DNA of 64,000 nt, taken from the NCBI GenBank assembly GCA_963830565.1, contig CAWHMO010000013.1, positions 124,001 to 188,000 on the forward strand. Direction: 5' to 3'. The notes below the pieces were generated by a model. That model searched no databases and was not told where the DNA came from. It saw nothing but the letters and a program-made list of their open reading frames with translations. Below are positions 12,183 to 21,613 of this stretch, piece after piece (position 1 is the first letter of the stretch; every line of letters starts with the position of its first letter). The position numbers and the translations under genes are program-made. Origin of the DNA: DATFDN01 sp963830565. GTDB taxonomy: Bacteria > Pseudomonadota > Alphaproteobacteria > Acetobacterales > Acetobacteraceae.

Positions 12183-13646
12183 TCAAGCCGCCCGCAGCAT
12201 CTCGTAATCGGCCGGCTCGAAGCGCGCGGTGGCCTGCTTGTAGTCCTCGACGCTGCCCGACCAGTTGTTGGTGATACGCCCGTCCGGGGTCTTGTACCAG
12301 CTCGCGCAGCTCGCCGCCCAGGAACTGCCGGACAGGATCTCCTGGAGTTCGCGATTGAAACGCTGATGCACCTCGGGACGGATCTCCAGTCCCTGCGCCT
12401 CGCGTTCGCGCATCGCCCGCAATGCCTGAGAGACGTAGTCGAACTGGCATTCCAGCATCAGCAGGATGGAGTTGTGGCCGAGATTGGTGTTGGGGCCGTA
12501 GAGATAGAACAGGTTCGGGAATCCCGGGATGGCCATGCCCAGGAAGGCTTCCGGCCCGCCCTTCCACAGGTCGCGCAGCGACCGCCGGTCGCGGCCGAAG
12601 ATTTCCACCGGTCCCTGGAATGAGAGCGTCTCGAACCCGGTGCCGTAGATGATCACGTCGAATTCGTGCAGCTTGCCATCGACGGTGCGGATGCCCTTGG
12701 GCTCCACCCGTTCGATCTTCTCGGTCACAAGCTCGACGTTCGGCCGGTTAAACGCCGGGTAGAAATCGTCCATGATCACGATGCGCTTGCAGCCCATGGC
12801 GTAGTTCGGCCACAACTTCTCGCGCAGCACCGGGTCGTGGACCTGCGCCTCGAGCTGCGCGCGCGCGATGGCCCTGAATTCCTCGGCTGTGGGATGGTTC
12901 TGGCGCATCGCGCCATACCATGTCTCGTGCTCGTCGTAAAACTGCTTGCGGTTGGCGAACATCCGGTCGGGTTCGGCCATGAACTGCTGACGTTCCTCGT
13001 TCGTGAACGCGCGATCGAGGCGCGGCACCACGTAGGCGGGCGAGCGCTGAAAGACTTCCAGATGCTGGGCGACGGGTGCCACTTCGGGGATGAACTGGGC
13101 CGCGCTCGGGCCGTTGCCGATGGCGGCAATTCGCTTTCCGGCGAGGCTGATGTCGTGGCGCCAACGCGCCGAATGGAACCACTCGCCCTCGAAGCTCTCG
13201 ACGCCCTCGATCCCCTTGAAGGATGGCCGGTTGAGCTGGCCCCAGGCGGCGATCAGCACGCGCGCGGTGAGCGTGTCGCCGGAGGCGAGGCGGATGCGCC
13301 AGAACCGCTCGGCATCGTCCCAGGCGGCCTCGGTCACCTCGGCGCGGAACCGGATATGCGGGGCGAGCCCGCGGCGGTTCACCATGCGCTCGATCTGCGA
13401 GAGGATCTCGGGTTGCGGCGGATAGAGCCGGGTCCAGTCCGGCTGCTCCTCGAAGGAGAACCAGTAGAGGTGCGACTGCACGTCGCACGCAGCGCCGGGA
13501 TAGACATTGTCGCGCCACGTGCCGCCAACCCGGCTGGCCTTTTCCAGGATGACGAAGATTGTTCTCGCCGTCGCGCTTGAGCCGCAGCGCCATGCCGAGC
13601 CGCCGAATCCCGCGCCGATGATCGCGACGTTGTAATCGGGCCGCAT
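12183..13646 (-). CDS. Baeyer-Villiger-type FAD/NADPH monooxygenase
   Basis: A class B flavoprotein monooxygenase of 487 residues that inserts oxygen next to a carbonyl or hydroxylates, using FAD and NADPH. The BVMO fingerprint FEGEWFHSARWRHD (F-x-G-x3-H-x3-W) and the second Rossmann motif GNGPSAAQF are clear. The first motif begins GAGFGG, but about 13 codons after it are read in the wrong frame. One base is missing near 13599 and one is extra near 13557. Correcting both restores a normal LGMALRLKRDGENNFVILEK-type sequence. Start at ATG 13646. It is the first gene of the seven-gene operon, divergent from the membrane-protein gene at 13764. Confidence 0.87.
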   Translation of the reverse strand: MRPDYNVAIIGAGFGGSAWRCGSSATARTIFVILEKASRVGGTWRDNVYPGAACDVQSHLYWFSFEEQPDWTRLYPPQPEILSQIERMVNRRGLAPHIRFRAEVTEAAWDDAERFWRIRLASGDTLTARVLIAAWGQLNRPSFKGIEGVESFEGEWFHSARWRHDISLAGKRIAAIGNGPSAAQFIPEVAPVAQHLEVFQRSPAYVVPRLDRAFTNEERQQFMAEPDRMFANRKQFYDEHETWYGAMRQNHPTAEEFRAIARAQLEAQVHDPVLREKLWPNYAMGCKRIVIMDDFYPAFNRPNVELVTEKIERVEPKGIRTVDGKLHEFDVIIYGTGFETLSFQGPVEIFGRDRRSLRDLWKGGPEAFLGMAIPGFPNLFYLYGPNTNLGHNSILLMLECQFDYVSQALRAMREREAQGLEIRPEVHQRFNRELQEILSGSSWAASCASWYKTPDGRITNNWSGSVEDYKQATARFEPADYEMLRAA

Positions 13647-13763
13647 TCCCGTTCCTCCGGATTTGTAGGTTCGGACGATCTCACCCGATGGCGCGGGCGT
13701 GGTCAATGAATGGGAAAGCGTTTTGGAACGAGAGTGGGCCGATCGCGAAAAGGAACGCGAACC

Positions 13764-14054
13764 ATGATCTTGTCGATCAACCCTCTGACCGCAGCCGGAG
13801 TCATGCTCGCAACCGCCGCGACAGATGCAGTCTACGTGATGTTCACCTCCGCCGTCGTGGCGCGCAGGCGCGTGCCCGCCGCGACGTGGAGCAGCGTCTG
13901 GTACCTGCTCTCCTCGTTCGCGGTGATCAGCTATACGGAGAACTGGGTCTATGTCGTGTTCGCCGCCGCTGGATCCTGGCTTGGGGCGTTCGCGTCCATT
14001 ACCTTCCTGCACCGCCCCGCCGTGGGGCTGCGGGACGGCATCGTGGGCAAGTAG
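13764..14054 (+). CDS. Small membrane protein, function unknown
   Basis: This 96-residue protein has three or four hydrophobic segments (about residues 8-28, 40-58, 62-85) and a short charged tail. I chose ATG 13764 because it follows an AAGGAA ribosome-binding sequence at good spacing; the frame is open further upstream. The gene is divergent from the catabolic operon (117 bases between starts) and its stop faces that of the debranching-enzyme gene. It could be a small transporter or an accessory membrane protein. I do not recognise the family. Confidence 0.65.
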   Translation: MILSINPLTAAGVMLATAATDAVYVMFTSAVVARRRVPAATWSSVWYLLSSFAVISYTENWVYVVFAAAGSWLGAFASITFLHRPAVGLRDGIVGK

Positions 14055-14063
14055 GGCGCCGCC

Positions 14064-16320
14064 TCAGCCGACCACCTCGCGGATGGCGGCGGCGAGCAGA
14101 TCGTGGGGTGCGGACCCATGCGGGCGCTTGGATCGACGCACCTCCAGCCCGCCGCTCGCCTGCACGACCTGGTGGTCCGTGAAGCCCGAATCGTCGCGCC
14201 AGAATCGCAGATCGACCCGCGCCGCGCCGACCTGGACGCCCTCAAGCGTCACCTCGGGCAGCCACTCGGGCAAGTCGGGGTCCACGATCAGCGTGTTGAG
14301 CGGCGCCAGCGGCGTCAGCCCGAGCATCGAATGGATCAGCATGACGACGGCGCTGGCCGACCATGCCTGTGGTGCGCAGGCGCCTGGATAGATGCCAGGA
14401 TGCGCATGGCGGTGGTCGCGCGGATGTCCGCCGAACACCTCGGGCAAGCGGTCGAGGTGGAACAATTGGGTGGCGTCGAAGAGGCTCCTGGCCAGGCGAT
14501 GCAGCATCGGATCGAACCCGTACCGCTTGAGGCCAAAGCCAGTCAGGGCGTTCGCGAACGGCCAGACGGTTCCCAGATGGTAGGCGAGCGGGTTGTAGGC
14601 GGGATGCTCGCTCGACAGGGTGCGGATACCCCATCCACTGAACATGTCGGGTGCCATCAGCCGATCCGCGATCGCTTGCGCCTTGTCGGAATCGACGATG
14701 CCATAGGCCAGGCACGCGCCAGGGTTGTCGGCGATGCTCCGGACCGGGCGCTTGTCGGGGTCGAGTGCAAGGGCGATGAACCGCTCCTCCTCCAGCCAGA
14801 ACCGGTCGTTGAAGCGCCGCTTCAGCGCGTCGGCCTGGGAGAGCAGATCGGTGGCGCGGGCGTGTTCGCCCACGGCGGCGAAGGCCACGGCCATCGCCTG
14901 CTTCGCCGCGTAATAGAGGCCCTGGATCTCGCAGACCGCGATCGGGTCGGCCACCATGCGGCCATCCGCGTACAAGATGGCCTGGCCGGAATCCTTCCAG
15001 CCCTGGTTCTTGGTCCCCGAATTGCCGGCGCGCGTCTTGTATTCGTAGAAGCCGTCGTGATCGAGGTCGCCGTCGCGGTCCATCCATTCCAGGGTGCCGA
15101 GCGCCTTGTCGCGCATCGAGCGGAAGAATTCCTTGTCGCCCGAATGCGCGAGATCAGTCGCCAGCCCCAGCAGGAACAGGCCAGGGGCCGAGTAGTCGCC
15201 GTAATAGTGCAGGAACGGCTTCTTGCCGAGCAGCGCCAAAGGGCTGAGCTGGCGTTGGTGCAGCACCTTGCCCGGCTGCGCGTCGAACGTGTCGTCGTAT
15301 TCCCGCGCGTTCCATTTGCCGATGAGCCGCAGCGTGCCGCGCAAGGTCGCCGGGTTGAGCAGCGCGGACTGCCATGATGCCGTCAGCGTGTCGCGCCCGA
15401 ACAGGGCGATGTAGTTCGGGATGCCGGCGGCCGGCGTGAACCGCTCCGGGCCCTCGCCTTCCAGCAGTTGCAGCGAACCCAGATCGGCGGCGGCACGGTC
15501 CCAGGTCGTCTGCACCACCGGGTTCGCCGCCGACAGCCGAGCGCAGCCTGCGTTCCATTCCTCGCGGACCTGGTCGGCCGGACAACCGTCCTTGATCGCG
15601 CCATCGAGGCCGTAGAACGGGTCGATCCGCTCGCCCTTGAAGACCGGCGCGACGTCGATGCCGAGCGTGCATGGCTTTTGCGGCGCGAGGTCGAGGGAGC
15701 AGGTCACGGTTCCCATGCCCTCCACGAAGTCGGCAGGACCGGAAAATCGCACTACGGTTTCATGCGGGAGGTCGGGGTGGCGGTAGCGGAACGTCACCTC
15801 GCCGCCGCCGTCAGGGCGCTTTACCCAGACCTGCTCGACGGGCGCCTTCTGCTGGCGCTCACCGCTCTGCGCCTCCGCCTGGTCGGCATAGTCGGCAGCG
15901 AGTTCCCAGGCGAGAAAGATCGTCGTCTCGGCCAGGCCATGATTGGTGACGTGGATGTCCTGGTGCAGACCGCCGCCGACGAAACGGTTCACCTGAATCT
16001 CGATCCCCTTCTTGGCCATCTCGCCGCCGGAATCCTCCTTGTCCTCCGGTGTCGGCCCGGCGTCAGCGCCGGCGGGGGACGGAGCGAGATGGTAGGAGAT
16101 GAGGAAGTGCGGCTCGACCGGATTGGCCGAGACGAAATGCGGCTCCTGGTCGTTGACCTTCATCACCAGGCGCGAGAGGAACCGGGTCCGGCGCAGGAAG
16201 AACCCTTCGGTTCCGGATCGGACGCGGCCCTCCGTGTCGGTGACGAGGATGGAATGGCCACGATGCGCCGAGGTACTCGGCGGGGCGCAGCCAGAAGAGG
16301 TTCACATCCGTCCGTGCCAC
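14064..16320 (-). pseudogene. Amylo-alpha-1,6-glucosidase / glycogen-debranching-like enzyme, one-base frameshift near the N-terminus
   Basis: This is a large (about 750 residues) GH-type enzyme of the bacterial amylo-alpha-1,6-glucosidase group, with an N-terminal beta domain and a C-terminal (alpha/alpha)6 barrel (YIALFGRDTLTASWQSALL, NQGWKDSGQAILYADGR, YHLGTVWPFANALTGFGL). The frame from GTG 16320 (MARTDVNLFWLRPAEYLG) is interrupted near 16263 by one extra base. It then continues as RGHSILVTDTEGRVRSGTEG in the main frame. Read alone, the main frame would start at 16166 and lose about 50 residues. A GGAG site precedes GTG 16320. It probably acts on alpha-glucans or glucosylglycerate-like compounds. 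Confidence 0.8.
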
Positions 16321-16409
16321 CGCCAGTCTCCGAGAGAGCCGTTGTAATGTATAAGCGGCTGGGTGCGGCGCGGTTGCAAAGCGGCGTCAGCCGCGGGCGG
16401 CCCCCGCCG

Positions 16410-16844
16410 TCATCCTCGCATTCGGGAAATCTCCAGCAGGACGCCCGCCTCCGTCTCCTTCTCGTCCAGGCGGTGCTTGACGAGGTCGCCAATGCTCACG
16501 ATGCCGACCAGCGAGCCATTGTCCACCACCGGCATGTGCCGGACCTTGTTCATGGTGATCACCGAAAGGACGGAGTCGATGCGGTCCGAGGACCGGCAGG
16601 TGATGACCGAGCGGGTCATCACATCCTCGACACGGTGATCGAGCGCTTCCTTCCATTCCCGGTGCAGCAGCCTGACCAGGTCGCGCTCGCTGAAGATGCC
16701 GACAAGCTTCTGCCACTTGTCCTGAACGACGACCGCGCCGATGCGCAGCTCCGCGAGCTTGCGAACTGCGGTCTGAATGTTGTCATGGGGAAGGACCGTG
16801 GCAACCGCGTTTCCCTTGATGCGCAGCACCTCAGAGATGAACAT
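16410..16844 (-). CDS. Tandem CBS-domain protein
   Basis: The 144-residue protein consists almost only of a pair of CBS domains (a Bateman module). The first is VATVLPHDNIQTAVRKLAEL to VGIFSERDLVRLL and the second is VEDVMTRSVITCRSSDRI to VGIVSIGDLVKHRL. Such stand-alone modules bind adenine nucleotides and regulate partners. A GGAGG site sits 7 bases before ATG 16844. It is encoded 75 bases after ligA on the same strand. The partner protein is unknown. Confidence 0.9.
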   Translation of the reverse strand: MFISEVLRIKGNAVATVLPHDNIQTAVRKLAELRIGAVVVQDKWQKLVGIFSERDLVRLLHREWKEALDHRVEDVMTRSVITCRSSDRIDSVLSVITMNKVRHMPVVDNGSLVGIVSIGDLVKHRLDEKETEAGVLLEISRMRG

Positions 16845-16919
16845 CACTCATCCTCCGCTAGCGATGAATGGATGTAGGCCGGCGCGAGGCACGCTTCCAG
16901 TGCAGCCGCTTCGGTCCCG

Positions 16920-18995
16920 TCATCCCAATCCGGCCAACTCCCGCCATTCCGCCTCGGTCAGAGTCCTGATGCCGAGCTCCGTCGCGCGCCTTGCCTTCGA
17001 ACCCGCGTCGGCACCGACCACCACGTAGTCGGTCTTCTTGGAGACGGCGTCAGTGACCTTCGCGCCAAGAGCCTCGGCGCGTGCTTTCGCCTCCGGCCGG
17101 GTCATCGTCTGCATGATGCCGGTGAAAACGATGGACCTGCCGGCGAGGGCAGAGGCCGCGGCTTCCGCAGGGGCGGCGTGCTCTATCGTGAGCTCGGCCG
17201 CCAATTCGTCGAGGGCGGCGACGTTGCGCGGCTCGGCGAAGAACTCCGCCAGCTCCTCGGCGATCGCTGGGCCGATGCCGACGATGGAACCCAGCTCCAA
17301 GCGGTCCTCGGAACCGATCACGGTCGCCGCGAGCATCCGCTCGCGCCAGTCGGCGAACCCGCCGTAATGGCGTGCCAGCAGCCGGGCGTTGCGCTCGCCG
17401 ATTCGGCGGATGCCGAGCGCGTAGATGAAGCGGTCGAGCGCGATGCGCCGACGCGCCTCGACGGCGCGCGCCAGGTTGCGCGCCGACACGGTGCCCCAGC
17501 CTTCGCGCACCGCGATCTCGCCCTCGCGCGCGGGCAGGCGGAAGATGTCGGCCGGTCCCGACAGCCAACCGAGGTCGTAGAACTCCTGGATGGTCTTCTC
17601 GCCCAGCCCGTCGATGTCGAAGGCCGGGCGGGAGACGAAATGGACCAGCCGTTCCACGCGCTGCGCCGGGCAGATCAGTCCGCCGGTGCAGCGCCGCACC
17701 ACCTCGCCCGGCGGGCGCAGGGCGGCGCTGCCACAGGCGGGGCAGGTCTCGGGGAAGGCGTAGGGAGCGGCGCCGGGCGGCCGGCGGTCGAGCAGGACCG
17801 ACAACACTTGCGGGATCACGTCCCCCGCGCGCTGCACCAGCACCGTGTCGCCGACGCGCACATCCTTGCGCGCGATCTCGTCCTCGTTGTGCAAGGTGGC
17901 GCGCGCGACCAGCACGCCGCCGACATTCACCGGATCGAGCTCTGCGACCGGGGTCAGCGCGCCGGTGCGGCCGACCTGGATGCGGATGTCGTTCAGCCGC
18001 GTGGTGGTCTGCTCGGCGGGGAACTTCCATGCCACCGCCCAGCGCGGCGCGCGCCCGGCGAAACCGAGGCGTCGCTGCAGGGCGAGGGCATTGATCTTGT
18101 ACACCACGCCGTCGATGTCGTAGGCGAGCCCCGCGCGGCGCTGATCGATCTCACCCTGGAACGAAGCCGCCGCTGCTTCGGCGGCCAGCAGCCGCGAGAG
18201 CGGGTTGACGGTGAAGCCCCAGGCGCTCAGGCGCTCGAGATAGCCCCAATGCGTGTCGGCGACCGGCTCGCTCGCCTCGCCCATCGCATAGGCGAACAGC
18301 GACAGCGGCCGGTCCGCCGTCACCTTCACGTCGAGTTGCCGGAGGCTGCCGGCGGCGCCGTTGCGCGGGTTGGCCAGCATCCGCTCGCCCGCCGCATCCA
18401 GCGCCGCGTTCAGCGCCAGGAAGTCGGCCTTGGTCATGAAGACTTCGCCGCGAATCTCGATCAGCGCCGGAGCCGCGCCTTGCAGGCGCTGCGGCACCGA
18501 AGCGATGGTGCGCAGGTTGGCGGTCACGTCCTCGCCCTCGGTGCCGTCGCCGCGCGTCGCGCCGTGGATCAGGCGGCCGTTCTCGTAGGTGAGATTGATC
18601 GACAGCCCGTCGATTTTCGGCTCGCCGACCAGTGGCAAGGGTGCATCCGGGGCAAGGCCGAGGAACCGGCGGGCGCGCGCCCAGAACTCCGCGAACTCCG
18701 CCGGGCCGAACGCATTGTCGAGCGAGAGCATCGGTACGCGATGGCGCAGCTTGGCGAAGCCGCCGGCGAGCGGGCCGCCGACCCGGCGCGAGGGCGAGTC
18801 CGCACGGACCAGCGCGGGAAAACGCGCCTCGATCTCCGCGTTGCGGCGGCGCAGCGCGTCGTACTCGGCGTCGGTGATCTCCGGCGCGTCCCGTTGGTGA
18901 TACAGCCGGTCGTGGCGGGCGAGCTCGGCGGCGAGGCGGGCGAGCTCGGCAGCCGCCTCCTCTTCCGTCAGCCCGGCGACCTCGTTCTGGGTCAC
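16920..18995 (-). CDS. ligA: NAD-dependent DNA ligase LigA
   Basis: LigA seals nicks in DNA with NAD as cofactor. The 691-residue protein has the Ia domain with the DAEYDALRRRNAEIE helix, the adenylation domain with the catalytic lysine K127 in EPKIDGLSI, and the OB fold. A four-cysteine zinc finger (CPAC...CTGGLICP, about 415-440), the helix-hairpin-helix domain and a C-terminal BRCT domain (SIVFTGIMQTMTRPEAKARA) follow. The start overlaps the recN stop by 4 bases. It is the third gene of bamD-recN-ligA. Confidence 0.98.
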   Translation of the reverse strand: MTQNEVAGLTEEEAAAELARLAAELARHDRLYHQRDAPEITDAEYDALRRRNAEIEARFPALVRADSPSRRVGGPLAGGFAKLRHRVPMLSLDNAFGPAEFAEFWARARRFLGLAPDAPLPLVGEPKIDGLSINLTYENGRLIHGATRGDGTEGEDVTANLRTIASVPQRLQGAAPALIEIRGEVFMTKADFLALNAALDAAGERMLANPRNGAAGSLRQLDVKVTADRPLSLFAYAMGEASEPVADTHWGYLERLSAWGFTVNPLSRLLAAEAAAASFQGEIDQRRAGLAYDIDGVVYKINALALQRRLGFAGRAPRWAVAWKFPAEQTTTRLNDIRIQVGRTGALTPVAELDPVNVGGVLVARATLHNEDEIARKDVRVGDTVLVQRAGDVIPQVLSVLLDRRPPGAAPYAFPETCPACGSAALRPPGEVVRRCTGGLICPAQRVERLVHFVSRPAFDIDGLGEKTIQEFYDLGWLSGPADIFRLPAREGEIAVREGWGTVSARNLARAVEARRRIALDRFIYALGIRRIGERNARLLARHYGGFADWRERMLAATVIGSEDRLELGSIVGIGPAIAEELAEFFAEPRNVAALDELAAELTIEHAAPAEAAASALAGRSIVFTGIMQTMTRPEAKARAEALGAKVTDAVSKKTDYVVVGADAGSKARRATELGIRTLTEAEWRELAGLG

Positions 18996-20677
18996 GCGGT
19001 CGCCAGCAGGTCGTCGGCCGCGGCCCGCGCGGCTTCGGTGATGGTCTCGCCGGCCAGCATCCGGGCGATCTCCTCGCGCCGCGCCCGCGCATCCAGCGTG
19101 TCGACCCCGGTGCTGGCGCGACCGCGCGCGACCGCCTTGGCCACGCGCAGATGCGCTGCGCCCCGCGCCGCGACCTGCGGGCTGTGCGTGACCACCAGCA
19201 CCTGCACCCGCTCGGCCACCCGCGCCAGCCGCTCGCCGACTGCCGCCGCCGTTGCCCCGCCGACGCCGGAATCGACCTCGTCGAATACCAGCGTCGGGAC
19301 CGCGGAGCCGCTGGCGAGCACGACCTTGAGCGCCAGCATCAGCCGCGACAGCTCGCCCCCCGAGGCGACGCGGGCGAGCGGCCCCGGCGCTTGGCCTGGG
19401 TTGGTCGCGACCAGGAAGCGGACCGAATCAGCCCCGCCCGCGCCCCATCCGGCCTCTTGCACCGCGGCGACATCGACCACGAAGCGCGCCTTATCGAGGC
19501 GTAGCGGCGGCAGCTCGCGGGCGACGGCGCGGGTCAGAAGCTCGGCGGCGTCCTTGCGGGCTTTCGACAGGCGCCCCGCTGCGTCCATGAAGGTGGCCCG
19601 TGCGACGGCGGCAACGGATGCCAGCTGCTCGACCTCGGCGGCGCCGCTTTCCAGGCCAGCCAGCCTGGCGGAGAGCGCGTCCAGCAAGCCGGGCAGCTCG
19701 GCGGGCGCGACGGAGTGCTTGCGGGCGGCGGCGCGCAGCGCGAACAGCCGCTCTTCGGCCTGCTCCAGCCGGCGCGGATCGACCTCGGCCTCGGCGGCGA
19801 GCCGGGCCAGCGCCGTCTCGGCCTCGGCCAGCGCCTCCTCGGCGCGTTCCAGCGCGGCGATCGCCGGAGCGGCCGGACCGTCCGCCTCGCCTGCCTGGGG
19901 GGAGGCCAGCCGATGCAGCGCGCGCGAGGCGGCGCGCAACGCGGCGGCCGGGCCCGGAGCGCGACGGTCGCGCGGGGCCAGCTCGGCCAGCGCGGCAGCG
20001 ATCGCCTCCGCCCGGCGCTCACCCGCCTGCAGGGCATGGCGCTCGGCGGCGAGGCGATCCTCCTCATCGGGCAGCGGCGCCAAGCTCGCCAGTTCCTCGA
20101 CCGCGTGGCGGAGCCATTCCTCGTCGCGGGCCGCCGCCGCGACCGCTTCGCGCGCATCGGTCAACGCGGCCATGGCATCGTGCCAGGCTCGCCAGGCGGC
20201 GGCGACGTCCTGGCGCAGGCGGGCGGGAACGCCGAAATTGTCCAGCAGGGCGGAATGCGTTGCCGGGTCGGCGAGGCCCATCTGCTCGTGCTGGCCTTGC
20301 ACCTCGATCAGCAGCGCGCCGAGCCGGCGCAGCAGGCCGACACCCACCGGCTGATCGCCCACGAAGGCGCGCGAGCGGCCGTCGCGGCCAACCACGCGGC
20401 GCAGCACCAGTTCGCCCTCCGCATCGAGGCCCTGCTCGGCCAACAGGGCCAAAGTCGCCTCCGGCGCGTGGTCGAAGCAGGCGGTCACCGACGCCTGCTC
20501 AGCCCCGCCGCGCACCAGCGCCACCTCCGCCCGCGCGCCGAGCGCGAGGCCCAGGCTGTCGAGCAGGATGGACTTGCCGGCGCCGGTCTCGCCGGTCAGC
20601 ACGGTAAGCCCGGCGCCGAAGAAGAGATCGAGCCGCTCGATCAGCACGACATCGCGGATCGAGAGGGCGGTCAGCAT
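18992..20677 (-). CDS. recN: DNA repair protein RecN
   Basis: RecN is an SMC-like ATPase in double-strand-break repair. The 561-residue protein has Walker A (GETGAGKSILLDSLGLALG, about 30-48), long coiled-coil arms rich in alanine and arginine around the middle, an ABC-signature region (SGGELSRLMLALKV) and Walker B (TLVFDEVDSGVGG). It starts 4 bases after bamD and overlaps ligA by 4 bases. Length and motifs are complete. Confidence 0.97.
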   Translation of the reverse strand: MLTALSIRDVVLIERLDLFFGAGLTVLTGETGAGKSILLDSLGLALGARAEVALVRGGAEQASVTACFDHAPEATLALLAEQGLDAEGELVLRRVVGRDGRSRAFVGDQPVGVGLLRRLGALLIEVQGQHEQMGLADPATHSALLDNFGVPARLRQDVAAAWRAWHDAMAALTDAREAVAAAARDEEWLRHAVEELASLAPLPDEEDRLAAERHALQAGERRAEAIAAALAELAPRDRRAPGPAAALRAASRALHRLASPQAGEADGPAAPAIAALERAEEALAEAETALARLAAEAEVDPRRLEQAEERLFALRAAARKHSVAPAELPGLLDALSARLAGLESGAAEVEQLASVAAVARATFMDAAGRLSKARKDAAELLTRAVARELPPLRLDKARFVVDVAAVQEAGWGAGGADSVRFLVATNPGQAPGPLARVASGGELSRLMLALKVVLASGSAVPTLVFDEVDSGVGGATAAAVGERLARVAERVQVLVVTHSPQVAARGAAHLRVAKAVARGRASTGVDTLDARARREEIARMLAGETITEAARAAADDLLATA

Positions 20678-20681
20678 GGTT

Positions 20682-21548
20682 TCAGAAAATGGCGCGCCAG
20701 GCGCGGGTCAGGAAGCCGGGCCGGTTGGCCGGCTCTCCTGCCACCAGGTCATCCCGTGACAGCGCCCGATAGGCGTCCTGATACCAGACGCTGCCCGGGT
20801 AGTTGTAGCCCAGCACGGCAGCCGTCCGCTCGGCCTCGGTCCGCAACCCGAGCTTTAGATAGACCTCGACCAGCCGCTCCAGCGCCTCCGGGACGTGGTT
20901 GGTGGTCTGGAAATCCTGCACCACGCGCTGGAAACGGTTGATCGCCGCCTCGTACAGATGCTGGTTCTCGTAGTACCGGCCGATCGCCATCTCCTTGCCG
21001 GCCAGGTGGTCGCGGGCAAGATCGATTTTCAGCCGCGCGTCGCGGGCATAGTCGGTGCCGGGGAAGCGGTCCGCGACCTCCTTCAGCGCCGTCATCGCAT
21101 CGATGGTGGACTTCTGGTCGCGCTGCACGTCCTCGATCTGCTCGTAGAAGCAGAGCGCGCGCAGATAGGTGGCGTAGGCGACGTCCTGGCCGGCGGGGTG
21201 GAGCTGGATGTAGCGGTCCAGGGTGGCGATGGCCTGGACGTAGTTGTTGCGCAGATACTGCGTGTAGCCCAGCATGAGCTGCGCCCGCGCCGCCCAGGTC
21301 GAATAGGGGTAGTTCTCCTCGATGGCCGTGAACTGGTCGGCCGCTGTCGCGTAGCGGCTGGCTGCGAGGGCATCCATGCCGTTGTTGTACAGCTCCTCCA
21401 CCGGGCGCGCCGGCGCACTCGTGTCTGCCTTCTGGCCGGAGGCTCCGCCGCCGCAGCCAGCGACCAGCGGGGCGAGCAGAAGGGCTAGGCAGAGACTCCT
21501 GCCCCGCGTGACGAAGGTGGGATTTCGCACCATCCATTCCCGAATCAT
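20682..21548 (-). CDS. bamD: Outer-membrane assembly lipoprotein BamD
   Basis: BamD is the essential TPR lipoprotein of the BAM complex that inserts outer-membrane beta-barrels. The 288-residue precursor has a signal peptide ending in the lipobox LVAGC. TPR helices follow (EELYNNGMDALAASRYATAA, then AAQFTAIEENYPYSTWAARA-type repeats, ALERLVEVYLKLGL). The start may be ATG 21548 or the in-frame ATG 21530. Gene order bamD-recN-ligA is standard in Alphaproteobacteria, where lpxC often lies upstream; here an MFS gene does. Confidence 0.95.
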   Translation of the reverse strand: MIREWMVRNPTFVTRGRSLCLALLLAPLVAGCGGGASGQKADTSAPARPVEELYNNGMDALAASRYATAADQFTAIEENYPYSTWAARAQLMLGYTQYLRNNYVQAIATLDRYIQLHPAGQDVAYATYLRALCFYEQIEDVQRDQKSTIDAMTALKEVADRFPGTDYARDARLKIDLARDHLAGKEMAIGRYYENQHLYEAAINRFQRVVQDFQTTNHVPEALERLVEVYLKLGLRTEAERTAAVLGYNYPGSVWYQDAYRALSRDDLVAGEPANRPGFLTRAWRAIF

Positions 21549-21613
21549 GGCGCGCGCTTATAGCACCGAACTCGCGTGGGGCGAGCCGGCTTGCCGTGGT
21601 CCGGTCAGCCGAC

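Noticed and set aside
17178..20354. 1058-codon open frame on the plus strand
   Set aside because: It is antisense to ligA and recN, which have complete motifs; the long frame is a by-product of high GC third positions.
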